Positions 47,158 to 54,825 of a DNA stretch of 64,000 bases are shown piece after piece. The DNA is from Bryobacter sp. (GTDB lineage: Bacteria > Acidobacteriota > Terriglobia > Bryobacterales > Bryobacteraceae): positions 62,001 to 126,000 of the forward strand of contig JALHNI010000001.1 in assembly GCA_022843605.1 (NCBI GenBank), in the 5' to 3' direction. The stretch's first letter is position 1. Each line of letters opens with the position of its first letter. The notes under the pieces were generated by a model. That model did no database searches, was not told where the DNA came from, and saw only the letters and a list, made by a program, of their open reading frames with translations. The translations under genes and the position numbers were made by a program.

Positions 47158-48264
47158 ATGCGCATCCAACGGATCACCTTTACCCACGTCCGCATCCCAT
47201 TGCACGAGCCGTTCCGCATCTCAAACGGAGAGATCGCGGAAAAGGATGGCATTGTGGTCGCCGTCGAGTCGGATGGCCTCACCGGTTACGGCGAGGCGTC
47301 GCCGATGGCTGGGAACTTCTACTCCGCGGATACGCCGGCCTCCTGTTGGCGGCAATTGATCACGAGCCTGGGCCCGGCGATGCTCAGCCGTGAGTTCGAC
47401 AGTCTCGAGACAGCCAGTGCCTGGCTTAACGACCTGCCGGGCAGCAACTTCGCCAAGGCGGGCCTCGAGACGGCGTTGTGGGACCTGGAAGCGCAGCGGC
47501 TCAGAGTGCCGCTACACCGGCTGCTGGGTGCCCCGCGCGACCACGCCGAATCAGGCCTTGCCGTTGGCCTCTACGACACAACTGCTCAGTTGCTCGACAC
47601 CATCGCCCGCTATCTTCCTGACGGGTACCAACGCGTGAAGATCAAGGTCTGCCCCGGGCATGACCTGGCCCTGGTGGAGGCGGTGCGCGCCCGCTTTGGT
47701 GACATTCCGCTCATGTGCGACGCCAATGCGAGTTACTCGGCGGAGCATCTTCCCATCTATCAGGAACTCGAGAAGTACGGGCTCCGCATGTTTGAGCAAC
47801 CTCTGGCGGGCGAGGCGCTGGAGGATTCAGCCACCTGGCAACGGGCACTGGCAACGCCGATTTGCCTCGACGAGAGCCTGGAGACCTTGGCTGATCTGGA
47901 GCGCGCCGCGGCACTGGGTTCGTTCAGAATCGCCAACATCAAGATTCAGCGAGTGGGCGGATTTCGCAACGCGCTCAAGATTTACGAACGTTGTCAACAG
48001 TTGGGCCTTTCCGTTTGGATCGGCACCATGCCCGAACTCGGTATCGGTCAGGCGCAGGGCGCCGCCATGGCGGCCTTGCCGGGCTGCGACTATCCCACAG
48101 ATGTTGAAGCCAGTTTTCGTTGGTACCGGGATGACATCATCGCGCCTTTGATTGAAGTTCACGGCGGTCGCATCGCGTTGCCTACGTCGCCAGGGCTCGG
48201 CTATGCGATTGACACCAGCAAGCTCGACCGCTACCGGGTGGCGCGGGAGGTGATCGCCAGCTAA
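47158..48264 (+). CDS. menC: o-Succinylbenzoate synthase-type enolase superfamily enzyme
   Basis: A 368-residue protein of the muconate lactonising enzyme subgroup. Visible are GYGEASPMAGNFYSADTPAS, catalytic Lys pair in VKIKV, and metal ligands in LMCDANASY, FEQPL and CLDES, then IKIQRVGG. These fit OSBS/N-acylamino acid racemase members. The menaquinone assignment is not supported by neighbours. A TATACT at 47143 nine bases before the ATG suggests a very short leader. Confidence 0.75.
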   Translation: MRIQRITFTHVRIPLHEPFRISNGEIAEKDGIVVAVESDGLTGYGEASPMAGNFYSADTPASCWRQLITSLGPAMLSREFDSLETASAWLNDLPGSNFAKAGLETALWDLEAQRLRVPLHRLLGAPRDHAESGLAVGLYDTTAQLLDTIARYLPDGYQRVKIKVCPGHDLALVEAVRARFGDIPLMCDANASYSAEHLPIYQELEKYGLRMFEQPLAGEALEDSATWQRALATPICLDESLETLADLERAAALGSFRIANIKIQRVGGFRNALKIYERCQQLGLSVWIGTMPELGIGQAQGAAMAALPGCDYPTDVEASFRWYRDDIIAPLIEVHGGRIALPTSPGLGYAIDTSKLDRYRVAREVIAS

Positions 48265-48265
48265 A

Positions 48266-49480
48266 TCAGGCGCCGTGTGCTTGGGGCGACGCGGGCCGAC
48301 GCACGAGCACGGCGTAAGCAAATATGCCCAGCACCAGCCAGATGCCCACCGCGGCAATTGGAGCGTCGAAGTTGCCGGTCTTCTTGATCATCCAACCTGT
48401 GAGCCAAGGCGCCACGATGCCGGCCAGGTTCGCCGCGGTGTTCTGGATGGCCACCGGAACGGCGCCCGGCATCAGCGTCTGGGTCAACGCCCAGTAATTC
48501 GCCGTAGCCAAGCCGAGCCCACATAGCGATGCCACCGTCAGCCCGATCATCAGTTCCTTTGAGTCGGTGAAGACGCTGAGCGTTTGCAGGGCGGCCATCA
48601 CGAAGCCGGCCACCGTGAACGCGCGGCGAACGAAGATCGGTTCGGCGCCGCGCGAGATCAACCGATCCGCAGCCCAACCGCCGATCGCAGCCACAATCGC
48701 CATGCCGCCAAACGACACTCCGCCAAACCAGTTCGACTTGGCGATCGACATCCCGTGCGTCTTCTGAAAATATTGCGGCATCCACGTCATGCAGTAATAG
48801 ACGAAGTACATGTAGCAGTAAGTGCCCAGGATGATGCCCCACATCACCCGGCTCCGGAGTGCGGTACCCAGTGAAATGCTTTCCGCCCCGGCGGCCGTGC
48901 CCACCGTTGTCTGCGCGGCCGGATCGTTACCGCGTACCCACGTCAGCCACGGGCCTAGCCACAGCAGGCTGCCGAGGCCCATGATCAAAAACATCGCCTG
49001 CCAGCCCTGTGTCGCCACCAGATAGCCGGCCAGGGGGAGGCCGATCGCCGGGCCGATCTTGGTGCCGGTCATGTAGACGCCCACGGCGAAGCCGCGCTCT
49101 TTCTCGGCGAAGTGCGCACGGATATAGCGCAAGGAAGAAGACGTCACCACGCTCTCGCCCAGGCCCACCACCAGCCGTGTGGCGATTAACGCGGAGAGCC
49201 CGGTAATGAACACGGTGGAAGCGGACGCCACGCTCCACAGCACGATCCCCAGGGTGTAGAGCATCCGCACGCCATAGCGGTCCACCAGCATGCCGGCCGG
49301 AATTTGGCCAATTGTGTAGGTCCAGAAAAATGCCGACAACGCCATGCCTCGCTGCTCGTCATCCAATTGCAGGTTCTTGGCAATCTCCGGCATTGCCGAA
49401 GTCAGATTCACGCGGTCCATGTAGGCAATCACCATGCCTAGACTGAGCCAGCAGACCACCCACCATCGTTTCTGATTCAT
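48266..49480 (-). CDS. ACS-type MFS transporter (sugar acid/anion symporter)
   Basis: A 404-residue, 12-helix transporter. Motifs DRVNLTSAMPEIAKNLQL, ADRLISRGAE and IPAGMLVDRYGVRMLY are those of the anion:cation symporter family, which moves hexuronates, galactonate, glucarate and related acids. It is the last gene of a three-gene operon with a secreted toroid-like protein and an amidohydrolase (12-base gap). Only one base separates it from the convergent enolase-family gene. Confidence 0.88.
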   Translation of the reverse strand: MNQKRWWVVCWLSLGMVIAYMDRVNLTSAMPEIAKNLQLDDEQRGMALSAFFWTYTIGQIPAGMLVDRYGVRMLYTLGIVLWSVASASTVFITGLSALIATRLVVGLGESVVTSSSLRYIRAHFAEKERGFAVGVYMTGTKIGPAIGLPLAGYLVATQGWQAMFLIMGLGSLLWLGPWLTWVRGNDPAAQTTVGTAAGAESISLGTALRSRVMWGIILGTYCYMYFVYYCMTWMPQYFQKTHGMSIAKSNWFGGVSFGGMAIVAAIGGWAADRLISRGAEPIFVRRAFTVAGFVMAALQTLSVFTDSKELMIGLTVASLCGLGLATANYWALTQTLMPGAVPVAIQNTAANLAGIVAPWLTGWMIKKTGNFDAPIAAVGIWLVLGIFAYAVLVRRPASPQAHGA

Positions 49481-49492
49481 TCGTTCGTTCCT

Positions 49493-51337
49493 TTACTCCC
49501 GGCTCCAAGGCTGGGCGAGCGACGGCTCATTCACATACCGCTCCAGGCGCAGCGTTATGCGGTCTCCCGCGCCGGCGGCGAGTTTCACCCGCAGCACCGG
49601 TCCGTTCACCGCCACCGTTTTGCCGCCGACTGTCGCCGACACCACCCGATGCTCGCCATACGCTCCCGCTTGCACCGCCACTTCCCGCGCCTCCAACTGG
49701 TTCACGTTCACTAGCCGCACCGATACGGTATCCGAGGTGAAGTTCTCCACCAACGCCGCCACATCTTCCGGCAAGCCGCTACGCCGCCGCACCGGATCGA
49801 AGTATCTCACGCGCGCATGCAGTGTCCAGATATTCCCGGTCAGATACGCACCCATTGTCAGCTTCGTCAACGCATCGGTTGCCGCCGGATTCAGTCCCAA
49901 GAGATAGTCCGCCAGCCGCGTATCGGCCGAAGTATCGTCCTGCTCAATCGCCTGCGTCTGCGCGCGAACGTGCTCCAGGTCCTGGCGCAGCGCCCGTTCC
50001 GGAAAGCCGGGATCCTTGCCGTCCAGAAACTTGAGCCAGCCGTCGGCCGGAAGCTTCTCCCGATCCTTCGCGTCCATTGACCATAAGTAGATCTCGGTTC
50101 TCCGGTTGGCAAAACGATCCGGCGCCCAGTTGTACCACTCCTCTTTGCCGCCTGTGTACTTGTAACCGCGCGGATCGCCAAAGCCGGTGGGCAGCAGCGT
50201 CTTCCCCTCCACGATCTTCTTCTGCGAGTCCAGATTCTCCATCTGCTTGCGCAGCGTCGCCACAAAGCCGGCGTCGCCTTTGCTCAGCAGAAAAGCGTTT
50301 CCGAAACCTGGCCAGGCTCCCGCATCGAACGTATTCCGATGCGCCATCTGGTCGATCTCGCCGTCGTAGATCGTGAAATTCCAGCCGTAAGTGCCCTTGT
50401 ACCACTTGCCGCCGTACTCGCCTCCCACCTGCCCGTTCAGGCCAATGTTGGTGGGGATGTTGCCGCCGTTGGCGTCGGTGCGCTGCTTCCATGCGCCAAC
50501 GTACTCGAGCACCCAATCCTTGTATTTCTTCTCGCCGGTCAACATGTAGGCATTTGTCGCTAAACCCGTCGCGGCCAGGTTCAGTGGATGGTCGCCCACG
50601 CTGTCCAGATACTCCGCACAGTGGGCCAGCATCTTCTCGTAGACCGATTCCAGGTTCACCATGCCGCCCCGGCCCTGTTTTCCGTGCAGTAAGTGGAACG
50701 TTCCCGGCACTGCGTCGCCCACCCAATCGTAAGTCGTTGCCTTCCTCAGCATCGGCCCCTTGCTGCCGTTCCAGATGCTGCGGATGATCTTGTGCTTCGC
50801 GTCGTAGTTCGGCGCCTCCGGATCCTCGTTCATGTAGAGCCCGGCGAAGCGTTTCATCCTCAGTCGCAGCGATGGGCTCTCCGGCTCCGACAAGCCCAGA
50901 AACATGAAACCGCGCATCCCCTCGCCCGTATGGAACCAATCGGACTGTGTGATGAACTCCTTGTGGTAGGCTCCCTGCTCGGCGAGCTTCGTCTTTACCG
51001 TCCGCAACTCCTTGTACTGGAGTAAGTGCCCTTCGAGGGCTTTCTTGTAAGCCGTCAGCACCGAGTCCGATCCGCCGAGCGCATGCAGCAACGTCCAGTT
51101 GTGGAACGTTTCAATTGCATCGTCCGGACCGTCCAGTGTTCCCCAACGCGGCGTATGTGCGAGGTATCCGCGCGAATCCAGATATTTTCCGGAAAACCGG
51201 TCGCAAGCGAGAGAACTCTGTTTCAGTAACTCCCGCTCCAGCAGAGCCCAGGCGGGCGGCGCCTGCGGCTGGTCGATGCGGATCAGTGCTTGCGAAAAGC
51301 AGGCGGAAGTGAAGGCCAGTCCCAGTAGCCATTTCAT
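49493..51337 (-). CDS. Secreted protein with probable alpha/alpha-toroid fold
   Basis: A 614-residue protein. ATG 51337 overlaps the amidohydrolase stop (ATGA) and opens a signal peptide (MKWLLGLAFTSACFSQ). The middle part has helical repeats with NLAATGLATNAYMLTGEKKY and GGEYGGKWYKGTYGW, as in glycan-degrading (alpha/alpha)6 enzymes; the last 130 residues look like a beta-rich domain. No named family is certain. With the MFS and amidohydrolase it suggests uptake of a uronate- or glycan-derived product. Confidence 0.7.
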   Translation of the reverse strand: MKWLLGLAFTSACFSQALIRIDQPQAPPAWALLERELLKQSSLACDRFSGKYLDSRGYLAHTPRWGTLDGPDDAIETFHNWTLLHALGGSDSVLTAYKKALEGHLLQYKELRTVKTKLAEQGAYHKEFITQSDWFHTGEGMRGFMFLGLSEPESPSLRLRMKRFAGLYMNEDPEAPNYDAKHKIIRSIWNGSKGPMLRKATTYDWVGDAVPGTFHLLHGKQGRGGMVNLESVYEKMLAHCAEYLDSVGDHPLNLAATGLATNAYMLTGEKKYKDWVLEYVGAWKQRTDANGGNIPTNIGLNGQVGGEYGGKWYKGTYGWNFTIYDGEIDQMAHRNTFDAGAWPGFGNAFLLSKGDAGFVATLRKQMENLDSQKKIVEGKTLLPTGFGDPRGYKYTGGKEEWYNWAPDRFANRRTEIYLWSMDAKDREKLPADGWLKFLDGKDPGFPERALRQDLEHVRAQTQAIEQDDTSADTRLADYLLGLNPAATDALTKLTMGAYLTGNIWTLHARVRYFDPVRRRSGLPEDVAALVENFTSDTVSVRLVNVNQLEAREVAVQAGAYGEHRVVSATVGGKTVAVNGPVLRVKLAAGAGDRITLRLERYVNEPSLAQPWSRE

Positions 51338-52227
51338 TTCGGGAACCTCCAGATGCGCAACGCGTTCTCGCCCAGCATTAGGCGGCGGTCCTCGTCGGTG
51401 TAGAACGAGCAGTATTTGTCCACAAACTCCAGTTCCTTGTCCATCGGCAGCTCCCAGCGGGGCCGTGGATAACCGGTGCCCCAAATGATCTGCCGTCCGC
51501 CGAATTCTTCATAGATCGCTTTATAGAACGGCCAAGTATCTTCGTAGGGATACTTCTTCAGTTCCGTCATCTCATACGGCTCGGAGTTGCTGATCCACAC
51601 CTGCGGAAACTTCTTCAGCCGGAACATCTTCCGGAACTCCGGCCAAGGATCGGCTAGCTTCAGATCCGGTTTCCCGGCGTGGTCCACCACCACCTTCACG
51701 CCAGGGAAGCGTCCGCACATCTCTTCGAGCATCGGCATCTGGTGCGGCAGTATGTAGTAGTTGAACACCGCCCCCAGTTTCTCCGCTTCCCGCCACAGCG
51801 GATAGTGCTCCTTCGAATTGAGCCATGTCGATTGCGGATGATAGATCGGGCTGAAGCGCATGCCCTGGAAGCTGTGCTCTTTCACCCAATACCGCAGGCG
51901 CTCGTGGACTTTGGGGTCCAGTGGGTTGATCAGCCCATGTGCCACAAAGAGCTTCGGATATTTGCGCCGCGAGTAGGAAGTGTACGAGGCATCCCAGCCG
52001 TAGTAGCGTGGCGTGACCAGCACCGCATACTTCAGGCCGAACTCCTTCATCTGTTCCACCTGATTCTCAATCGGTCCCTGCACCGGTACGCGCTTCAGGT
52101 CCGGCCGCTCCGGATGGGCGAAGGGGAAGCGTGGATCGTCGGTCCACACCTCGAGATGGGTGTCGATGATCAGCCGCGGCGGGGTCACCGCCCCCGCCGC
52201 CATCAGCAGACTGCGCCGCGAAAGCAT
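51334..52227 (-). CDS. Amidohydrolase family protein (2-pyrone/lactonase-like)
   Basis: A 297-residue TIM barrel from ATG 52227. It has the first metal motif RLIIDTHLEVW, QGMRFSPIYHP, VVVDHAGKPDL and WGTGYPRP in place of the usual WGSDYP. N-terminal MLSRRSLLMAAGAVTPP looks like an export signal. Relatives open lactones or decarboxylate; substrate unknown. It is the first gene of the operon and starts 11 bases after the decayed antitoxin. Confidence 0.85.
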   Translation of the reverse strand: MLSRRSLLMAAGAVTPPRLIIDTHLEVWTDDPRFPFAHPERPDLKRVPVQGPIENQVEQMKEFGLKYAVLVTPRYYGWDASYTSYSRRKYPKLFVAHGLINPLDPKVHERLRYWVKEHSFQGMRFSPIYHPQSTWLNSKEHYPLWREAEKLGAVFNYYILPHQMPMLEEMCGRFPGVKVVVDHAGKPDLKLADPWPEFRKMFRLKKFPQVWISNSEPYEMTELKKYPYEDTWPFYKAIYEEFGGRQIIWGTGYPRPRWELPMDKELEFVDKYCSFYTDEDRRLMLGENALRIWRFPK

Positions 52228-52237
52228 GCCCGCTAGT

Positions 52238-52485
52238 TTATGCCGAGTCTGGACCTGCTTCATCGCGATCGGTCGATTCTGAGTCGATTGGTACGAAGAA
52301 GTCTTTCAGTGGGCAGGCCAACAGCCAGTCGATGGCGCTTCGTTCCGTGGAGGTTCGCGCCGGATCAGGCGATCGTCTCCCGATCGAGATGTTCGACGTC
52401 GCACTCCCGCTGACTCCAAAAGGTCCATCTGCCGGACCTCTGCCGGCAGAACGATTCGGCCCTTCGACGTGATCGCCATCTTCAT
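52238..52485 (-). pseudogene. Decayed AbrB/MazE-fold antitoxin
   Basis: ATG 52485 begins MKMAITSKGRIVLPAEVRQ, a typical swapped-hairpin DNA-binding start. The body is broken: the next segment reads CDVEHLDRETIA in a second frame, DDRLIRREPPRNEA is back in the first, and AIDWLLACPLKDFFVPIDSE (ending at TAA 52238) is in a third. Read together they follow the intact family order, whose C-terminus usually is FFVPIDSESTD. No PIN or other toxin gene follows. Confidence 0.72.
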
Positions 52486-52581
52486 CGAGTTGAGGTTGCT
52501 GCGGTTACCGGGTATTTGTCAAACCGTCGGAGATCTGGTGCCGGCACTCCGATCTCCCCTCGGTGGATCGAACTGTTGAGG

Positions 52582-52870
52582 TCAGATCCATGTCCCGCAC
52601 TGCTTGGTGCGTCCGAGTGTGCTGAGGGCGCGGTGGTATTCGCTTCGATTCGAGCATGCAGAGGGCGAGGCCTTCGAAGGGGTCGGGGGAGGGTTTCTGG
52701 GCGATGCGGAGGCCTTCGGCGAGGGTGGGTGGCTGGATGTCTTCGAGAGGGTTCTGTTCGAGTTGGTCGTAATCGGCTTGGGACTCGAAGGGGAGAACGG
52801 TGAGTTGGGCGGCGAGGCCGTGTTTGAGGGAGTTGGGGCGGTGGGCCGCGATTTGCTTTTCGGTGGGCAT
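52582..52870 (-). pseudogene. Remnant of a short Acidobacteriota-type protein family
   Basis: The start MPTEKQIAAHRPNSLKHGLA and VLPFESQADYDQL match a small family common in this phylum, with the STGP...EGK segment missing between 'AAHR' and 'NSLKHGL'. The frame then shifts, and YHRALSTLGRTKQ, the usual end, appears in a second frame with stop at 52582-52584. Function of the family is unknown. It lies in the decayed zone with the antitoxin and RAYT. Confidence 0.6.
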
Positions 52871-53297
52871 GGGCTCATCCGTATTCAGGGTCGCAGGCGG
52901 GGGGAAGGAATTTTGGGGATGGATTTGGGGTGGGGGGGGATATTTTGATTTGGTGTGATCGGGTGGGGCGTGGACAGTGCTCGCGTCATTGGCTCTTCGA
53001 GTTAAGGCCGCGCGGGTGGTGATCAGTATGGTGGAAATCGGAGTGCGGGGGGCTGAGACCGATTTCCACGTTTAGCCCTCGCAGACGAGTGGCTTAGCCG
53101 GGGCGATCGGGGGAGTGCTGGCATGGGAGCGAGTTGGCGCCGTTAAACTTCTCGACTGGTCCGCCTAGTGCCTGACCGGGCTTCCCGGCGTCGCGGCCGC
53201 AGATCGTATTTGCCGCGTTTGTGGGGATCGGCTACCCGCGGAAGAGTTGAGAGCTTTGGCGGGCGGAATCCACTTATTGGTATGAGGGTAATTCTGA
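52871..53297. other. Non-coding region upstream of the RAYT
   Basis: No gene was seen in about 430 bases. It includes a G-rich stretch near 52900-52945 and a perfect 11-bp palindrome at 53031-53069 annotated separately. Confidence 0.5.
53031..53069. repeat. REP-like palindrome upstream of the RAYT
   Basis: Perfect arms GTGGAAATCGG (53031-53041) and CCGATTTCCAC (53059-53069) with a 17-base loop, 229 bases upstream of the transposase. Its first nine bases recur at 54328-54336, downstream of the transposase. It may be the recognition element of the RAYT. Confidence 0.55.
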
Positions 53298-54056
53298 GTG
53301 CGACCGGCGCGTGATTTTGTTCCGGGTCAGCTTTACGGAGTGACGCAGCGGGGCAATCGAGGGCAGTGGGTGTACTGCGATGCCGAGGATTTTTCGAAGG
53401 CGCTGGACTTGACGTCACTTTATGCCGGGCGGCACGGGGTGCGGGTGCATGGTTGGTGCCTGATGCAGAATCATGGGCACTGGATTTTCGAGGCGGCTTC
53501 GGAGACTTCGATCTCGGACATGATGCGGGATATGCAGAGTCGTTACTCGCGGTATTTGAATCGGAAGTATGCGAAGGAGCCTTGGCGATTGATGGGCCCG
53601 TTGGGGAGGAAGCGGAAGGGGCGGAGTTACTCGCGTTACTTACGGGCGGGGCCCGTTAATTGGACGCCTCGCTTTGATGCGCAGTTTTTGGATGGGGTGG
53701 GGTTTCGGTCGTTTTTGCGGTATGTGGAACTGAATCCGGTGCGGGCGGGGTTGGTGAAGAGGGCGGAGCGGTGGTGGTGGTCGAGCGCGCGGTCGCATTT
53801 TGACGGGTCGGATTACCGGGGGTTGTTGTGCCTGGATCAGTGGCGGGGATTGTTTGGGGACTTGTCGCTGGAGGCGGCGGGGGCGGCTTGGAAGGATTTC
53901 GTGCAGGCTCCTGGCGAGGAGGCGGCGGCGAATGCGGTGCGGGTGCGGGGGATGCGGACGGCGGGGTCGGTGCATAACCGGGTGCAGTGGTTGGCGCCTG
54001 CGGCTATGGACTCGGTGGGTGGGTTGGCGAGCGGGGCGGGGTCGCCGCCGGTTTAG
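53298..54056 (+). CDS. REP-associated tyrosine transposase (RAYT, IS200-like)
   Basis: A 252-residue Y1/HUH protein starting at GTG 53298. HxH is at His59-Gly60-His61 (LMQNHGHWIF) and the nucleophile Tyr142 is in LRYVELNPVRAGLV. RAYTs are single-copy chromosomal genes that mobilise REP palindromes and are usually domesticated. The codon use is G-rich at third positions like its right neighbours. It is flanked by related GTGGAAATC sites. Confidence 0.88.
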   Translation: MRPARDFVPGQLYGVTQRGNRGQWVYCDAEDFSKALDLTSLYAGRHGVRVHGWCLMQNHGHWIFEAASETSISDMMRDMQSRYSRYLNRKYAKEPWRLMGPLGRKRKGRSYSRYLRAGPVNWTPRFDAQFLDGVGFRSFLRYVELNPVRAGLVKRAERWWWSSARSHFDGSDYRGLLCLDQWRGLFGDLSLEAAGAAWKDFVQAPGEEAAANAVRVRGMRTAGSVHNRVQWLAPAAMDSVGGLASGAGSPPV

Positions 54057-54449
54057 GGGCGGGCTTTGGCGTCGTTGTCGCTGGCCTGGTGAGTTTGCTC
54101 CGTTTCCCCTCATTTGTGCGTCGCTTACTGCCGGTCAGCCGATCGGAGGTCCCCGTTTGTGGTGTTGCAATCTTCTTCAGTTGGGGATTTCGTTTCCCGA
54201 ATTAACCCTGGCACCAGGGCACCGGCACCAGGGCACCCCACCAGGGCACCTTTCCAGTATGAGACCTGTCCGGCCTACCCCCAGCTCGCTCTCTGTCGGC
54301 GTCAGGGGCGCGCGGTTCCCGACAACTGTGGAAATCTTCGAATTCCAAACACAGTGATATGTGGGCTCGCTATGGGGTCCAGCATCGGTGTCGACTCACG
54401 TTATGGCGTTTCGATTACCCAAGTCCTCTAGCTTTTGTTTTGCCCAGGC
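54057..54449. other. Intergenic region between RAYT and PadR
   Basis: About 390 bases without a gene. It has three tandem 14-base units at 54210-54250 and GTGGAAATC at 54328-54336 with an imperfect TGGAA...TTCCA palindrome. The promoter of padR begins at its right end. Confidence 0.5.
54210..54250. repeat. Three tandem 14-base repeats
   Basis: Units of GGCACCAGGGCACC at 54210-54223 and 54224-54237, followed by a variant ending at 54250. The first unit joins CCCT upstream to make a CCCTGGCACCAGGG partial palindrome. Purpose unknown; too short and too few for CRISPR. Confidence 0.6.
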
Positions 54450-54489
54450 TTGACGGATGCTCAGTTGTCTGTATAATGAGACCACTGAG
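54450..54489 (+). promoter_or_regulatory. padR promoter with overlapping operator
   Basis: TTGACG (54450-54455) and a perfect TATAAT (54472-54477) with a 16-base spacer. An inverted repeat CTCAGT (54460-54465) and ACTGAG (54484-54489), with inner TCT/AGA, brackets the -10 box, as PadR operators do. Start of transcription near 54484 would leave a leader of only about seven bases before ATG 54491. Confidence 0.75.
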
Positions 54490-54490
54490 T

Positions 54491-54823
54491 ATGGCAAAAG
54501 TTGATTCTTTGCAAGGTTCGTTGGATTTGATGGTGCTGAAGATTCTGTCGCGGCGGCCAGGGTTGCATGGGTACGCGATTATGGCGGCGATTCAGGGGAT
54601 GTCGGAGGAGGTTTTGCGGGTGGAGGAGGGGTCCTTGTATCCAGCGCTGCACCGGATGGAGGAGGCGGGGTACATCAAGGCGGAGTGGGTGATCAAGAAA
54701 GAGACGGGGCGGCGGGCGCGGATCTATGAGGTGACGGCGACGGGGAAGGCGCAGTTGGCGACGGAAGAGTCGCGTTGGGAGTCGGTGACGGCGGCGGTGA
54801 ATCGTGTGCTGAGGAGCGCGTGA
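54491..54823 (+). CDS. PadR family transcriptional regulator
   Basis: A 110-residue winged-helix protein: LQGSLDLMVLKILSRRPGLHGYAI, then EGSLYPALHRMEEAGYIKAEW, the PadR recognition and wing signature. In Acidobacteriota PadR genes precede MacB/FtsX-type permeases, as here. It probably represses its own operon through the dyad at 54460-54489. ATG 54491 is preferred over the earlier ATG at 54476, which falls in the -10 element. Confidence 0.92.
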   Translation: MAKVDSLQGSLDLMVLKILSRRPGLHGYAIMAAIQGMSEEVLRVEEGSLYPALHRMEEAGYIKAEWVIKKETGRRARIYEVTATGKAQLATEESRWESVTAAVNRVLRSA

Positions 54824-54825
54824 AG

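Noticed and set aside
53143-53418. A 91-codon minus-strand open frame overlapping the RAYT start
   Set aside because: Basic low-complexity sequence, no motif; antisense to the clear transposase frame.
54210-54250. Tandem 14-mers as a CRISPR array
   Set aside because: Units abut without spacers, are too short and no cas gene is near.
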